From the NCBI RefSeq assembly GCF_021083305.1, contig NZ_JAJFAY010000001.1:1612001-1676000 (forward strand): a stretch of DNA of 64,000 bases, in the 5' to 3' direction. Made by a program: the position numbers and the translations under genes. The stretch is from Haladaptatus sp. DYF46. GTDB taxonomy: Archaea; Halobacteriota; Halobacteria; Halobacteriales; Haladaptataceae. This document shows positions 34,358-42,843 of the stretch, piece by piece. The notes below the pieces were generated by a model that saw only the letters and a program-made list of their open reading frames with translations, ran no database searches and was not told where the DNA came from. Numbering within the stretch: the first letter of the stretch is position 1; the number at the start of each line of letters is the position of its first letter.

Positions 34358-34597
34358 ATGAGCACCACCACTGCTGGCACGACTACGCTTACTGACAAAC
34401 AACAGCGTATCCTCCACTACCTTCGTGAAAACGGGGCGACAAAAACCTACTTCAAATCCCGACTCATCGGGGACGAACTCGGCCTCACCGCGAAGGAAGT
34501 CGGTACGAACATGACCGCCATCGCGGACGGGAACTTCGACGTCGAAGTCGAAAAGTGGGGATACTCCTCCTCCACGACGTGGAAAGTCAGCGCATAG
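34358..34597 (+). CDS. small winged-helix protein (DUF7123-like)
   Basis: This 79-residue basic-acidic protein contains a winged helix-turn-helix: LTDKQQRILHYLRENGATKTYFKSRLIGDELGLTAKEVGTNMTAI. It is like a family of very small haloarchaeal DNA-binding proteins (DUF7123), often present in several copies. The ATG at 34358 (MSTTTAGTT) is chosen. Target sites are unknown. Confidence 0.78.
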   Translation: MSTTTAGTTTLTDKQQRILHYLRENGATKTYFKSRLIGDELGLTAKEVGTNMTAIADGNFDVEVEKWGYSSSTTWKVSA

Positions 34598-34716
34598 GAA
34601 CGCCGCGTCGTTCCAGTCGGGGTCGTCGGTTCGGCTACTGTCGTCTATTTTCACCCTTCGGAAACGAATCTGATTCAAACAGACATGTCGAGAACGGGGG
34701 AGGGAAACGACCGATT

Positions 34717-35331
34717 TCAGGGGTCGAACGATATCAGATTCGCCGCCTCGGCCGCGAACGTTTCGGCGTTCGCATCGAACGAGTCGGCGTATCGAACCAA
34801 TAAAGTGATGAGCGTTTCCGGGTGGCGGACGGCGTAGCCGTCTTCACGCGAGAGGAGCCCCTTTTCGTCCAAGTCGGCGGCGTACTTGCTCACCGTGGGC
34901 CGGGAAACGTCGAGTGCGGTCGCGAGGTCGCCGCCGGTCGCGTCGGGGTTGCGAAGCAGTTCTATCATCATTCCCCGCGGCGTGTCGCGTCGGAGGTAGC
35001 TCAAGGCCACCTGTTCGAAGGCGGAGAACTGTCCCGAAGGGAAGAACCGCCGGTAGTCGCCGTCCCGGTGGCTCTCGACCACGCCGAGTTCGACGAGTTG
35101 TCGCAAGTGGTGTTGGGTCTCGCCGGTTCCGAGTTGGAGGTCGTCCCGTACCTTCGAAAAGTGAGCGCCCGGTGTCGTCGTGACGTAGCCCGCGATCGCA
35201 TCGCGGGCCTCGCTTCGCTCGCCGCTGTGGTTTCCGTCAGCGAGCTTCGTCAATGGCGTCGCTGCTCCCAAAACCGCGAAGCGGCGGAGCGTTGCGCGCT
35301 TATTTTCATCGACGTTACCGGGCTGAACCAT
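34717..35331 (-). CDS. transcription regulator with two winged-helix domains
   Basis: This 204-residue haloarchaeal regulator has an N-terminal wHTH (AIAGYVTTTPGAHFSKVRDDLQLGTGETQHHLRQLVELGVVESHRDG, near 45-92) and a C-terminal ArsR/MarR-like wHTH (NPDATGGDLATALDVSRPTVSKYAADLDEKGLLSRE). The family is common in haloarchaea and its targets are unknown. The stretch GERSEARDAIAG near residues 37-48 is encoded by GAGCGAAGCGA followed by an inverted repeat with GCCCGCGA/TCGCGGGC arms (35188-35208). It may carry the local repeat family, though the peptide itself is ordinary. Confidence 0.83.
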   Translation of the reverse strand: MVQPGNVDENKRATLRRFAVLGAATPLTKLADGNHSGERSEARDAIAGYVTTTPGAHFSKVRDDLQLGTGETQHHLRQLVELGVVESHRDGDYRRFFPSGQFSAFEQVALSYLRRDTPRGMMIELLRNPDATGGDLATALDVSRPTVSKYAADLDEKGLLSREDGYAVRHPETLITLLVRYADSFDANAETFAAEAANLISFDP

Positions 35332-35567
35332 CTACACACCGTACAACTGGGGAACGTAAAACAGCTTCGCTTGGTAGACAGTTACAATCGAGTGATACCG
35401 AGAGGGGAGAGCGGTACAATAGGTCTCGAAGTATCAGTAAACAACTCATCCCCGGGTTTCGGGAGTTTCCTCTGGGTTCGAAAAACAACCGCGAAACGCC
35501 GCGACCGATTACGACGAAAAACGGTACGACTCTCCGCCAATCCGGCCGGAAAAGCAGGGGAGGGCAG

Positions 35568-36746
35568 CTATTCGACTTCGGTTTCCAGTTCGTCCTCCGA
35601 CTCGGACGATTCGTCCTGCGTGGACTCCATTTCGGCGTCCATCTCCGATATCACTTCGTCCGCGCTCTTGATGTTCGCCTTGTCCTCGCCCTCCTTGATG
35701 GCCTGTGCTTCCTTTTCCATCGCTTCGACGTCCATCTCCGCTTCCTCGTCGATCTGACCGAGGATTTCGTCGATGTCGTCGAGTCCGAGGAGTTCGCGGG
35801 TCTCGGAATCGAAGTCGAGGCTCTCCAAGTCCTGCTTGTCGTCGATGGCGACGTCGCTGCCGGTGAGGTGTTTGCCGTAGCGGCCGACGAGCGAGGAGAG
35901 TTCCTGCGGCAGGACGAACGTCGTGGACTCGCCCTCACCGATGGCTTGGAGCGTTTCCATGCCCTTCTCGATGACGGCGCGTTCGCCCATCGACTCGGCG
36001 GACTTCGCGCGCAGCACGGTCGAAACGGCGTCACCCTGCGCTTCGAGGATCTGGCTCTGCTTTTCACCTTGCGCGCGGATGATGTTCGACTGCTTGTCAC
36101 CCTCCGCCTTCTCGATTGCACTGCGGCGTTCACCTTGTGCTTCGAGAATCATGGCACGGCGTTTCCGCTCCGCGCTCGTCTGTTGCTCCATCGCCTGCTG
36201 AACGTCCTTGGACGGGTTGACCTCGCGGACCTCGACGCTCTCGACGCGAATACCCCACTCGTCCGTGGGTTCGTCGAGTTCGCGGCGGATCTTCGCGTTG
36301 ATCTCCTGTCGCTTGTTGAGCGTGTCGTCGAGTTCCATGTCACCGAGGACGGCACGGAGCGTCGTCTGCGCGAGGTTCGAGACGGCGCGTTTGTAATCCT
36401 CGACTTCGAGGAACGCCTTCTTCGCGTCCATCACCTTGATGTAGACCACGGCGTCGGCGGTCACGGGCGAGTTGTCGCGCGTGATGGCTTCCTGTCGCGG
36501 CACGTCGAGCGTCTGTGTCCGCATATCGAAACGGTACGTCTTGCTGACGAACGGCGGCACGAAGTTGATACCCGGTTCGAGGAGTTTGCGGTACTCGCCG
36601 AACACGGTCAGCGCGCGCTTTTCGGTCGCCTGCACGATCTCCACCGCCTGCCAGATGACCACGACGGCCAGCATCAGCAACACCAGTGCGACTATCATGA
36701 ACCCATCCGTGGCGGGTACGCTTTGTAGGGGGATTCCAGGCAGCAT
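35568..36746 (-). CDS. SPFH (stomatin/prohibitin) membrane protein
   Basis: This 392-residue protein has one N-terminal membrane helix (residues ~14-34). An SPFH/Band 7 domain follows (ALTVFGEYRKLLEPGINFVPPFV, RTQTLDVPRQEAITRDNSPVTADAVVYIKV, AVSNLAQTTLRAVLGDMELDDTLNKR). Next is a coiled coil rich in EAQGERRSAIEKAEGDKQ-type repeats (about 190-250) and a long acidic tail. It should form oligomeric scaffolds at the inner face of the membrane. The NfeD gene lies 94 bases upstream on the same strand, the classical partner pair, so the two probably act together in membrane quality control. Confidence 0.92.
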   Translation of the reverse strand: MLPGIPLQSVPATDGFMIVALVLLMLAVVVIWQAVEIVQATEKRALTVFGEYRKLLEPGINFVPPFVSKTYRFDMRTQTLDVPRQEAITRDNSPVTADAVVYIKVMDAKKAFLEVEDYKRAVSNLAQTTLRAVLGDMELDDTLNKRQEINAKIRRELDEPTDEWGIRVESVEVREVNPSKDVQQAMEQQTSAERKRRAMILEAQGERRSAIEKAEGDKQSNIIRAQGEKQSQILEAQGDAVSTVLRAKSAESMGERAVIEKGMETLQAIGEGESTTFVLPQELSSLVGRYGKHLTGSDVAIDDKQDLESLDFDSETRELLGLDDIDEILGQIDEEAEMDVEAMEKEAQAIKEGEDKANIKSADEVISEMDAEMESTQDESSESEDELETEVE

Positions 36747-36840
36747 TACGTCCGGATGTTGGGATAGATACTTGTTAAGTATTCTGCTACTTTATCCCGC
36801 ATTGGCTGACATGACAGGTGGTGGGCAAAAGGGAACGCAA

Positions 36841-37404
36841 CTACAACTCTTCTGTTTCGCGTTCCGTGTTCGTTCCTTCCGTATTCGTCCCGTCCGTGTT
36901 CGCCCGTTCGCGTGCGAGTTCGCGGTCGATAGCGTCCTCGATGAAGTCTATCGGTTCGACAGTGACGACGTTGCCGCCGCCGGGGTCGATGACCATCACT
37001 TCCGTTCCCTCCGGGATTTCGCCGTCCATCGACCGGGCGGCGAAGTAGGGACTGAATCCGCCGCCGTCTAATTTCACCTGCCCGCCGGAGCGCGTCACTC
37101 GCTCGGTGACGTGGCCCGTCGTCCCCTTCAGCGAGTCGGAGTCCTTCGTTCGCCCGGAGCCTTTGCCACCGTAGATGTCCAAGTGACGGTAGCCGTAGAA
37201 CGCCAACCCACCGAACGCGAGGACGAGGAAGGCGAGGACGAACGGTTGCGCGAGCGGCGGAAAGGCGAGCGCGAGAAGTCCCGTGAGAAGGAGGGCGATA
37301 CCCAGGACGATGAAGTGTGCACCCGGGATGAGCGCCTCCGCGAACGCGAGTGCTGCACCCGCGAGGACGAGCAAAAGCGCGAGCGAATCGAAGGGCGAAG
37401 CCAT
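36841..37404 (-). CDS. NfeD-like membrane protein
   Basis: This 187-residue protein has three to four hydrophobic segments in the first 75 residues. A soluble beta-barrel of the NfeD C-terminal (OB-like) type follows: LKGTTGHVTERVTRSGGQVKLDGGGFSPYFAARSMDGEIPEGTEVMVIDPGGGNVVTVEPI. The C-terminus carries a short repeat of Asn-Thr-Asp/Glu-Gly units (about 171-183), encoded by near-identical 12-base units. It pairs with the SPFH gene just downstream. The serine-protease domain of long NfeD is absent, as in the short type. Confidence 0.88.
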   Translation of the reverse strand: MASPFDSLALLLVLAGAALAFAEALIPGAHFIVLGIALLLTGLLALAFPPLAQPFVLAFLVLAFGGLAFYGYRHLDIYGGKGSGRTKDSDSLKGTTGHVTERVTRSGGQVKLDGGGFSPYFAARSMDGEIPEGTEVMVIDPGGGNVVTVEPIDFIEDAIDRELARERANTDGTNTEGTNTERETEEL

Positions 37405-37442
37405 GGATGGGCCTTGGTGTCGAGCGATTAAGGGTTTGTGGG

Positions 37443-37625
37443 TCAGGCGACTCCGGAGACGTGGAGGAACATGAACACGACGGTGAGGGCACCGAGCAGG
37501 ACGAACAGGACGTTTTCAGCCGAGGGCGAACCGGGTTCGAGGGGTTCTTCGTCGGCGAAGATGTCGGGCGATGCGTCGTCTGCGTCTTCACCGACCTCGT
37601 CCACGTCGTACTTCCAGTCAGACAT
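37443..37625 (-). CDS. 60-residue single-span membrane protein
   Basis: The first ~36 residues are acidic (MSDWKYDVDEVGEDADD). One C-terminal membrane helix (ENVLFVLLGALTVVFMFLHVSGVA) follows. The ATG at 37625 is preferred over an upstream in-frame alternative. It is of a kind common in haloarchaea (DUF7312-like). It sits between pyk and the NfeD-SPFH pair on the same strand, 35 bases from pyk. Function is unknown. Confidence 0.7.
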   Translation of the reverse strand: MSDWKYDVDEVGEDADDASPDIFADEEPLEPGSPSAENVLFVLLGALTVVFMFLHVSGVA

Positions 37626-37660
37626 ACGAAACGGTACGCGACCCGCGACCAAAAGGCTGG

Positions 37661-39409
37661 CTACGACCGCTCGTACGAGCGGACGTCACCCTCGTAGACG
37701 ACGCCGCGTTCGGCGTCGAGAGTGATTTCGTCGCCGTCGCTGACCGACGGCCCGAGCGGTGCGCCGCTCACCATCGGAATTTCGAGTTCGCGCGCGATGA
37801 GCGCCGGATAGCCGGTCATGCCGGGACGCGAATCGACGATACCGGCGAGGCGGGCAGTCTCGCCCGTGAACTCCCCGTCGAAGTCGGGTTCGAGGACGAG
37901 AATCGCACCCGTCGGAACCTCCGAGAGGTCTCCCGTCGAAGAGCGCGCCACCGGTCCGACGGTTTGGCCGCGAACCACGCCGCGTCCGGTCGCGATGGTT
38001 TCCGCGGCGACGTGAACCTTCAGCATGTTCGCCGTATCCGACCCGTCGAGTTCGCTCATCATGCCCGAGAGGACGACGACGGTATCGCCGCTCTCCGCGA
38101 CGCCGGCGTCGAGTGCGGCCTGCACGCCGTCCTCCACGATGGTTTCGACGCTGTGGCCGAGGTCGGTGAACTGGGAGTTGACGCCCCACGAGAGGGCGAG
38201 TTTGCGTCGGACTCGGTCGTTCGGCGTCGTCGCCACGACCGGCACGCCGGGCCGGAACTTCGCCACCTTCAGCGCGGTGTATCCGGATTCGCTGGCGGCG
38301 ACCACCGCGCTCGCGCCGATGTCACGGGCGAGATACCGGGCCGAGCGCGCGATGGCGTCGGTTCGCGTGTCGTCGCTCGTCGGAACGCGCTGTTCGAGCG
38401 TCTCGGCGTACTCCTCGCTCTCCTCGACTTCGCGAACGATTCGGTCCATCGTCTCCACGACGCGAACCGGATGCTCGCCGATGGCCGTCTCGCCCGAGAG
38501 CATCACGGCGTCCGTCCCGTCGAGGACGGCGTTCGCCACGTCCGACGCTTCGGCCCGTGTCGGCCTGCGTGAGTGAACCATCGAATCCAGCATCTCCGTC
38601 GCGGTGATGACCGGAACCCCGGCCTGCTGGCACGTCCGGATGATTCGTTTCTGAATCATCGGCACGTCCTCCATCGGACACTCGACGCCGAGGTCGCCGC
38701 GCGCTACCATCACGCCGTAGGCCGCATCGACGATTTCGTCCAGATTCTCGACCGCACCGCGGCGCTCGATTTTGGCGATGATGGGGATGTCGGCCCCAAA
38801 CTCCTCCAGCACCTTGCTGACCTCGTACACGTCGTCCGCGTCGCGGACGAAACTCGCGGCGACGAAATCCGCCCCTTTTTCCGCCGCGAGACGGAGGTCC
38901 TGTCGGTCCTTCTCGGTGACGACGTTGAGACCGAGTTCGACGCCGGGAACGTTGACGCCCTTGCGACTGCTCAACTCGCCGCCGCTCACGACGTGTGCGA
39001 CGACGGCATCGTCCTCGACCGCTTCGACTTCGGTCTCGATTCTGCCGTCGTCCAAAAGGACGGCGTCACCGGGTTCGGCGTTCGAGATGGACACCGAGAG
39101 GCCAACCTCTTCGGGTGTCGCATCGTCACCGTCCACGAACCGGACGGTCGAACCGGTTTCGAGCGTGATGGGTTCGTCCACCGCCGCGGTTCGGATTTCC
39201 GGCCCCTGCATGTCGAGCATGGCCGAAAGCGGGTTTTCTGTCGCCTCGTCGACGCGGCGAATCGTGTCGATGAGTTCGGCCCGGTCCTCGCGCGAACCGT
39301 GGCTCGCGTTCACCCGAGCCACGGTCATGCCGGCGTTTGCGAGTTCCCGAACCGTACTCCGGGAATCGGACGCGGGTCCGAGGGTACAGACGATTTTCGC
39401 GTTTCTCAT
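37661..39409 (-). CDS. pyk: pyruvate kinase with C-terminal swivelling domain
   Basis: This 582-residue enzyme makes pyruvate and ATP from PEP. It has KIVCTLGPASDS, MTVARVNASHGSRED, a catalytic Lys in IIAKIERRGAVEN near 215, VMVARGDLGVECPMEDVP near 235 and TATEMLDSMVHSRRPTRAEASDVANAV near 265. An extra C-terminal domain (about 490-582; SRPGMTGYPALIARELEIPMVSG) matches the PEP-utilising swivel domain fused to some bacterial pyruvate kinases. The phospho-accepting His of true swivel domains is replaced by Tyr (GMTGYPA versus GMTSHAA in ppsA), so it should be structural or regulatory. The ATG at 39409 is the family start. Confidence 0.95.
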   Translation of the reverse strand: MRNAKIVCTLGPASDSRSTVRELANAGMTVARVNASHGSREDRAELIDTIRRVDEATENPLSAMLDMQGPEIRTAAVDEPITLETGSTVRFVDGDDATPEEVGLSVSISNAEPGDAVLLDDGRIETEVEAVEDDAVVAHVVSGGELSSRKGVNVPGVELGLNVVTEKDRQDLRLAAEKGADFVAASFVRDADDVYEVSKVLEEFGADIPIIAKIERRGAVENLDEIVDAAYGVMVARGDLGVECPMEDVPMIQKRIIRTCQQAGVPVITATEMLDSMVHSRRPTRAEASDVANAVLDGTDAVMLSGETAIGEHPVRVVETMDRIVREVEESEEYAETLEQRVPTSDDTRTDAIARSARYLARDIGASAVVAASESGYTALKVAKFRPGVPVVATTPNDRVRRKLALSWGVNSQFTDLGHSVETIVEDGVQAALDAGVAESGDTVVVLSGMMSELDGSDTANMLKVHVAAETIATGRGVVRGQTVGPVARSSTGDLSEVPTGAILVLEPDFDGEFTGETARLAGIVDSRPGMTGYPALIARELEIPMVSGAPLGPSVSDGDEITLDAERGVVYEGDVRSYERS

Positions 39410-39523
39410 GGGCGGCCATTGGTGCGTGCCACCAAAAAAACCCTACAGTTAACTCGCGGGCGAGTTCGAATGACGGAGTTCCGGCCACAACGGATATTTG
39501 TACATCGTTCAAAACGAGAAACT

Positions 39524-39808
39524 ATGTCGAAGTACGCATCGCTCGTCACCGTCGAACGGGACTACCAGAACGTGCAGGAACTGGCGTCCATCTGGGGAGA
39601 CATTCGAAACGAACTGGAGACACACGAAACGACGCTCGAATCGACGTATGCAATACTCGGCGAGTACGACTTCCTGCTCATCATCGACGCCGACGACCGC
39701 GATGCGGCGTACCAAGCATCGCTGTGCATCGAACGCTACGGACTCGACATGCAGACGATGGAAATCCTCCCGATGGAGGATTTCGCGGGATTGGTCGAAG
39801 ACCTCTAA
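39524..39808 (+). CDS. GYD-domain protein
   Basis: This 94-residue single-domain protein has the ferredoxin-like GYD fold. The signature is LESTYAILGEYDFLLIIDADDRDAAYQASLCIERYGLDMQTMEILPMEDF. GYD proteins are small and mostly uncharacterised, possibly binding ligands or acting in stress responses. A TATA-like ATATTTG lies about 27 bases before the ATG. It is convergent with metG, seven bases from its stop. Confidence 0.82.
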   Translation: MSKYASLVTVERDYQNVQELASIWGDIRNELETHETTLESTYAILGEYDFLLIIDADDRDAAYQASLCIERYGLDMQTMEILPMEDFAGLVEDL

Positions 39809-39814
39809 GTTCGG

Positions 39815-41875
39815 TTACTTGATTTTCGTGCCGGGTTCGGCGTCGGCGTGCGTCGTCAACAGGTCGGCCTCCTCGCCCGCCGCCAGCACCATGCCGTTGC
39901 TCTCGACGCCGAACAGTTCGGCCTTTTCGAGGTTGGCGACGACGACGATTTTCGTCCCCGGCAACTCCTCGACGTCGTGGAGTTGCTTGAGACCGGCGAC
40001 GATTTGGCGCGTCTCGCTCCCGATATCGACTTCGAGTCGGAGGAGCGCGTCGGCACCCTCTATCGGTTCCGCCGACTCGATGCGGCCGACGCGGAGGTCG
40101 AGGTCCTGAAATTCGTCGAAGCTGATGCGGTCGTCCGAGATGGGTTCTTCGTCGCTCACGGTTTCGTCGTCGGCTTCGTCGTCGTCCGACGTAGCCGCTT
40201 CGATACGTTCTTCGAGCGTTTCGTTCAGTTCCTCGACGCGCTCGTCCTCGATTTTGGCGAACAACTCGTCCGGTTCGCCGAAGTCACCGCGCGGTGCTTC
40301 GAGCGCGTCCGCGACGACGGCGTCGTGAACCGAACCGTCCTCGCCGAGTTGCGTCCAGAGGGTTTCGGCCTTGCCGGGCAGGAGCGGCTCGAACAACACG
40401 GCGAGCGCCTTCGACAACTGCACGCAGTCGTAGATGACCTGTTCCGCCCGCTCCGGGTCCTCGTCGGTCAGCTTCCACGGTTCGTTGCGCTGGATGTACT
40501 CGTTTCCGAACGCGGCGAGCGCCGTCGCGGCGTCGCCGAGGTCCTTGAGCGAGTAGTCGTTGACGGCCGCTTCGAACTCGTCGATGGTCTCCTCGATTCG
40601 CTCGCGCACCTCGTCGCTCGTCTCGGCGTCCGGCGCGCCGTCGTAGTTCCGCGACGCGAACAGCAGGCTCCGGTAGACGAAGTTGCCCACCGTGCCGACG
40701 AGTTCGCCGTTGACGCGCTCCTGGAACCGGTCCCACGAGAAGTCCACGTCCTGCTGGAACCCGCCGTTGGTGGCGAGGTAGTAGCGCAGGAGGTCCGGGT
40801 CGAACCCCTCGTCCAGATAGTCGTCGGCCCAGACGGCGCGATTGCGACTGGTCGAGAAGCCCTTGCCGTTCAGGTTGACGAACCCGCTCGCCATGACGGC
40901 GCGCGGTTCGTTGTACCCGGCGACGTGGAGCATCGCGGGCCAGAAGACAGTGTGATGCTGGATGATGTCGCGGCCGATGATGTGGACGATTTCGCCGCTC
41001 TCCTTCCACGTTTCCTCCCAGTCGTAGGTGTCCGCACCCACGCGCTCGGTGTACTGTTTCGTGCTGGCGATGTACTCGATTGGGGCGTCCACCCAGACGT
41101 AAAGGACCAAATCCTCGGTAGCCGCATCCTCTCCGGGGTAGTCGATTCCCCAATCCATATCACGGGAGATACACCAGTCCTGCAGTTCGCCCTCTATCCA
41201 CTCGCGGGGCTGGTTCTTCGCATTGCTCGTCCCTTCGAGTCGGTCGATGAACCCTTGCAGGTACTCCTGCAGGTCCGAAACGCGGAAGAACTTGTGCGTC
41301 CGCTCGCGGTACTCCGCCGGGTTTCCGGTGCGGGTGCTCGTCGGGTCCTCGATTTCGCCGGGTTCGAGGTGCCGACCACAGCCCTCGTCACACTCGTCAC
41401 CGCGGGCGTGGGCACCGCAGTAGGGACAGGTCCCCTCGACGTAGCGGTCCGGGAGCGGGTCGTCCTCGATGGGGTCCCACGCGACCTTGATCTCCTTCTC
41501 GTAGATGTACCCCTCCTCGTCGAGTTTGCGGACGATTTCCCGGGTCAGTTCGGTGTTCGTCTCGTCGTCCGTGTGCCCGTAGTTGTCGAACTCGATGTTG
41601 AACTTCGGGAACGTCGCCTCGTACTTCTCGTGGTGACGGAGCGCGAACTCGCGGGGCGAAACGCCTTCCCTCTCCGCGTTGACGGCGACCGGCGTGCCGT
41701 GCATGTCGGACCCCGAAACGAACGCCGTCCGCTGGCCGAGCGTTTCGAGGGCGCGCGAGTAGACGTCGCCGCCGACGTAGGTTCGGAGGTGGCCGATGTG
41801 TAACTCCCCGTTCGCGTAGGGCAGTCCGCACGTCACCACCGCCGGTTCCTCGGTGGGGTACTTGTCGTGACTCAT
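39815..41875 (-). CDS. metG: methionyl-tRNA synthetase
   Basis: This 686-residue class I synthetase has the HIGH motif in NGELHIGHLRTYVGGD near residue 20. The zinc knuckle is CPYCGAHARGDECDEGCG near 146. The KMSKS equivalent reads GKGFSTSRNRAVW near 335, the relaxed form usual in haloarchaea. An anticodon-binding helical domain follows, then an acidic linker (about 555-585) and a C-terminal EMAP/Trbp111-like tRNA-binding OB domain (FQDLDLRVGRIESAEPIEGADALLRLEVDIG). A 324-base region upstream contains a Met-rich mini-ORF with its own promoter. Confidence 0.96.
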   Translation of the reverse strand: MSHDKYPTEEPAVVTCGLPYANGELHIGHLRTYVGGDVYSRALETLGQRTAFVSGSDMHGTPVAVNAEREGVSPREFALRHHEKYEATFPKFNIEFDNYGHTDDETNTELTREIVRKLDEEGYIYEKEIKVAWDPIEDDPLPDRYVEGTCPYCGAHARGDECDEGCGRHLEPGEIEDPTSTRTGNPAEYRERTHKFFRVSDLQEYLQGFIDRLEGTSNAKNQPREWIEGELQDWCISRDMDWGIDYPGEDAATEDLVLYVWVDAPIEYIASTKQYTERVGADTYDWEETWKESGEIVHIIGRDIIQHHTVFWPAMLHVAGYNEPRAVMASGFVNLNGKGFSTSRNRAVWADDYLDEGFDPDLLRYYLATNGGFQQDVDFSWDRFQERVNGELVGTVGNFVYRSLLFASRNYDGAPDAETSDEVRERIEETIDEFEAAVNDYSLKDLGDAATALAAFGNEYIQRNEPWKLTDEDPERAEQVIYDCVQLSKALAVLFEPLLPGKAETLWTQLGEDGSVHDAVVADALEAPRGDFGEPDELFAKIEDERVEELNETLEERIEAATSDDDEADDETVSDEEPISDDRISFDEFQDLDLRVGRIESAEPIEGADALLRLEVDIGSETRQIVAGLKQLHDVEELPGTKIVVVANLEKAELFGVESNGMVLAAGEEADLLTTHADAEPGTKIK

Positions 41876-42068
41876 GCTATCGACTCCGTATCTGTGGGTG
41901 TAAAAACCGCCGATTTCGCTGTCCCTTCCGTCTCCTGATTTCGTCTCGTCATGCGTGATTTTGTTGGGTGTCAGTCGTTCGTGTAGCGGTCGCTCTCCGA
42001 AGGTTCCGAACGGACGGGTTTCACCCCGGATACCGACCGACGACCGGCCCAGAAGGATTCACCCGACG

Positions 42069-42119
42069 CTACTGCTGGCCGCGCATAGGCATCCGGGTGA
42101 GATGGGCCGTTTGGTACAT
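42069..42119 (-). CDS. possible leaderless Met-rich micropeptide upstream of metG
   Basis: A 16-codon frame reading MYQTAHLTRMPMRGQQ starts at exactly the position expected for a leaderless transcript from the strong TATA box at 42141-42150 (about 27 bases). Three of 16 residues are Met, and the next gene downstream on the strand is methionyl-tRNA synthetase, 194 bases further. A leader-peptide role in sensing Met-tRNA is a speculation. metG also appears to have a closer TATA-like TTTTTACA about 30 bases before its own ATG. The remaining gap (41876-42068) holds small inverted repeats but no clear terminator. Confidence 0.3.
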   Translation of the reverse strand: MYQTAHLTRMPMRGQQ

Positions 42120-42140
42120 ATCAAGCGATAGGTTCGTGAC

Positions 42141-42150
42141 GATATATAAA
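42141..42150 (-). promoter_or_regulatory. strong TATA box in the metG upstream gap
   Basis: On the minus strand TTTATATATC is one of the best TATA matches in the window. It reads towards the mini-ORF at 42119 and metG. On the plus strand the same bases would fire into the 3' part of the VTT gene as antisense, which is less likely but cannot be excluded. Confidence 0.5.
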
Positions 42151-42199
42151 GTCTCGCCCGCGAGAGGGAGGGTACCGCGGAATCCACCTTCAATCCGCA

Positions 42200-42820
42200 T
42201 CACAGCGACAAGATGCCAGCACCGACGAACGTCACCAACACCAGTCGGCCGACGCTCCCGGCGAACGACGCCAGCGCGAACTTCACGTAATCGGTTTCGA
42301 GAATCGAGAAGGCGTAGATGGAGATGGTATCGGGAAAACCCGGAACGCAGAGCGCCCCCGCCAGTCCGAGATACCCCCACTCTTGGGCGAGTCCGACCGT
42401 CTTCCGTTCCGACCACTCCACGATGTCGATGTTCGAGCGGCGGAGCGCCCGGATGACGGGACCGGACTGTTTGGCCTCCTGTCCGATGTGGAAGGCGAAG
42501 ACGCTTCCCGCGGCCTTACCCAGACCGCTGATGAGGATGATGATGGACAGCTGTCCGATTTCACCGATTCCGAGGTCGAGCGGCGCGAGGAGAACGATTT
42601 CGCTGGGCAAGGGGAGGACGAACGAGATGAGAAACGAGTAGACGGCGATGAGTATCAAACCGAGCCACCCCGTCGCGTGTTCGACGGCGTCTGTCAGCCC
42701 TCCGAAGGACGGGAGAGCGATGCCGCTGGTGACGACATCAACGAACGGGGCGAGGCTATCGAGCACGGGTATAGTTCCGTAATCGACCGACGTAAAGGTT
42801 GAGATTGGACTCGGAAACAT
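42200..42820 (-). CDS. VTT-domain (DedA/SNARE-associated-like) membrane protein
   Basis: This 206-residue membrane protein carries the VTT signature: YSFLISFVLPLPSEIVLLAPLDLGIG, LIILISGLGKAAGSVFAFHIGQEAK and YLGLAGALCVPGFPDTISIYAFS. VTT/DedA proteins work in lipid scrambling or in polyprenyl-phosphate recycling. Pro and charged residues in the re-entrant loops are in place. The ATG at 42820 is chosen; the next divergent gene starts within about 10-50 bases. Confidence 0.83.
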   Translation of the reverse strand: MFPSPISTFTSVDYGTIPVLDSLAPFVDVVTSGIALPSFGGLTDAVEHATGWLGLILIAVYSFLISFVLPLPSEIVLLAPLDLGIGEIGQLSIIILISGLGKAAGSVFAFHIGQEAKQSGPVIRALRRSNIDIVEWSERKTVGLAQEWGYLGLAGALCVPGFPDTISIYAFSILETDYVKFALASFAGSVGRLVLVTFVGAGILSL

Positions 42821-42843
42821 GTTATTCGATGGCGAACAGACTG

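Noticed and set aside
35332..35567. Gap between the winged-helix gene and the SPFH gene considered for a small gene
   Set aside because: No frame of reasonable length with a start and protein-like composition was found on either strand.
41876..42199. metG upstream gap considered as a tRNA or riboswitch
   Set aside because: No tRNA T-loop or anticodon stem pattern is present, and no known archaeal riboswitch core was recognised. Only small inverted repeats and a TATA box are seen.
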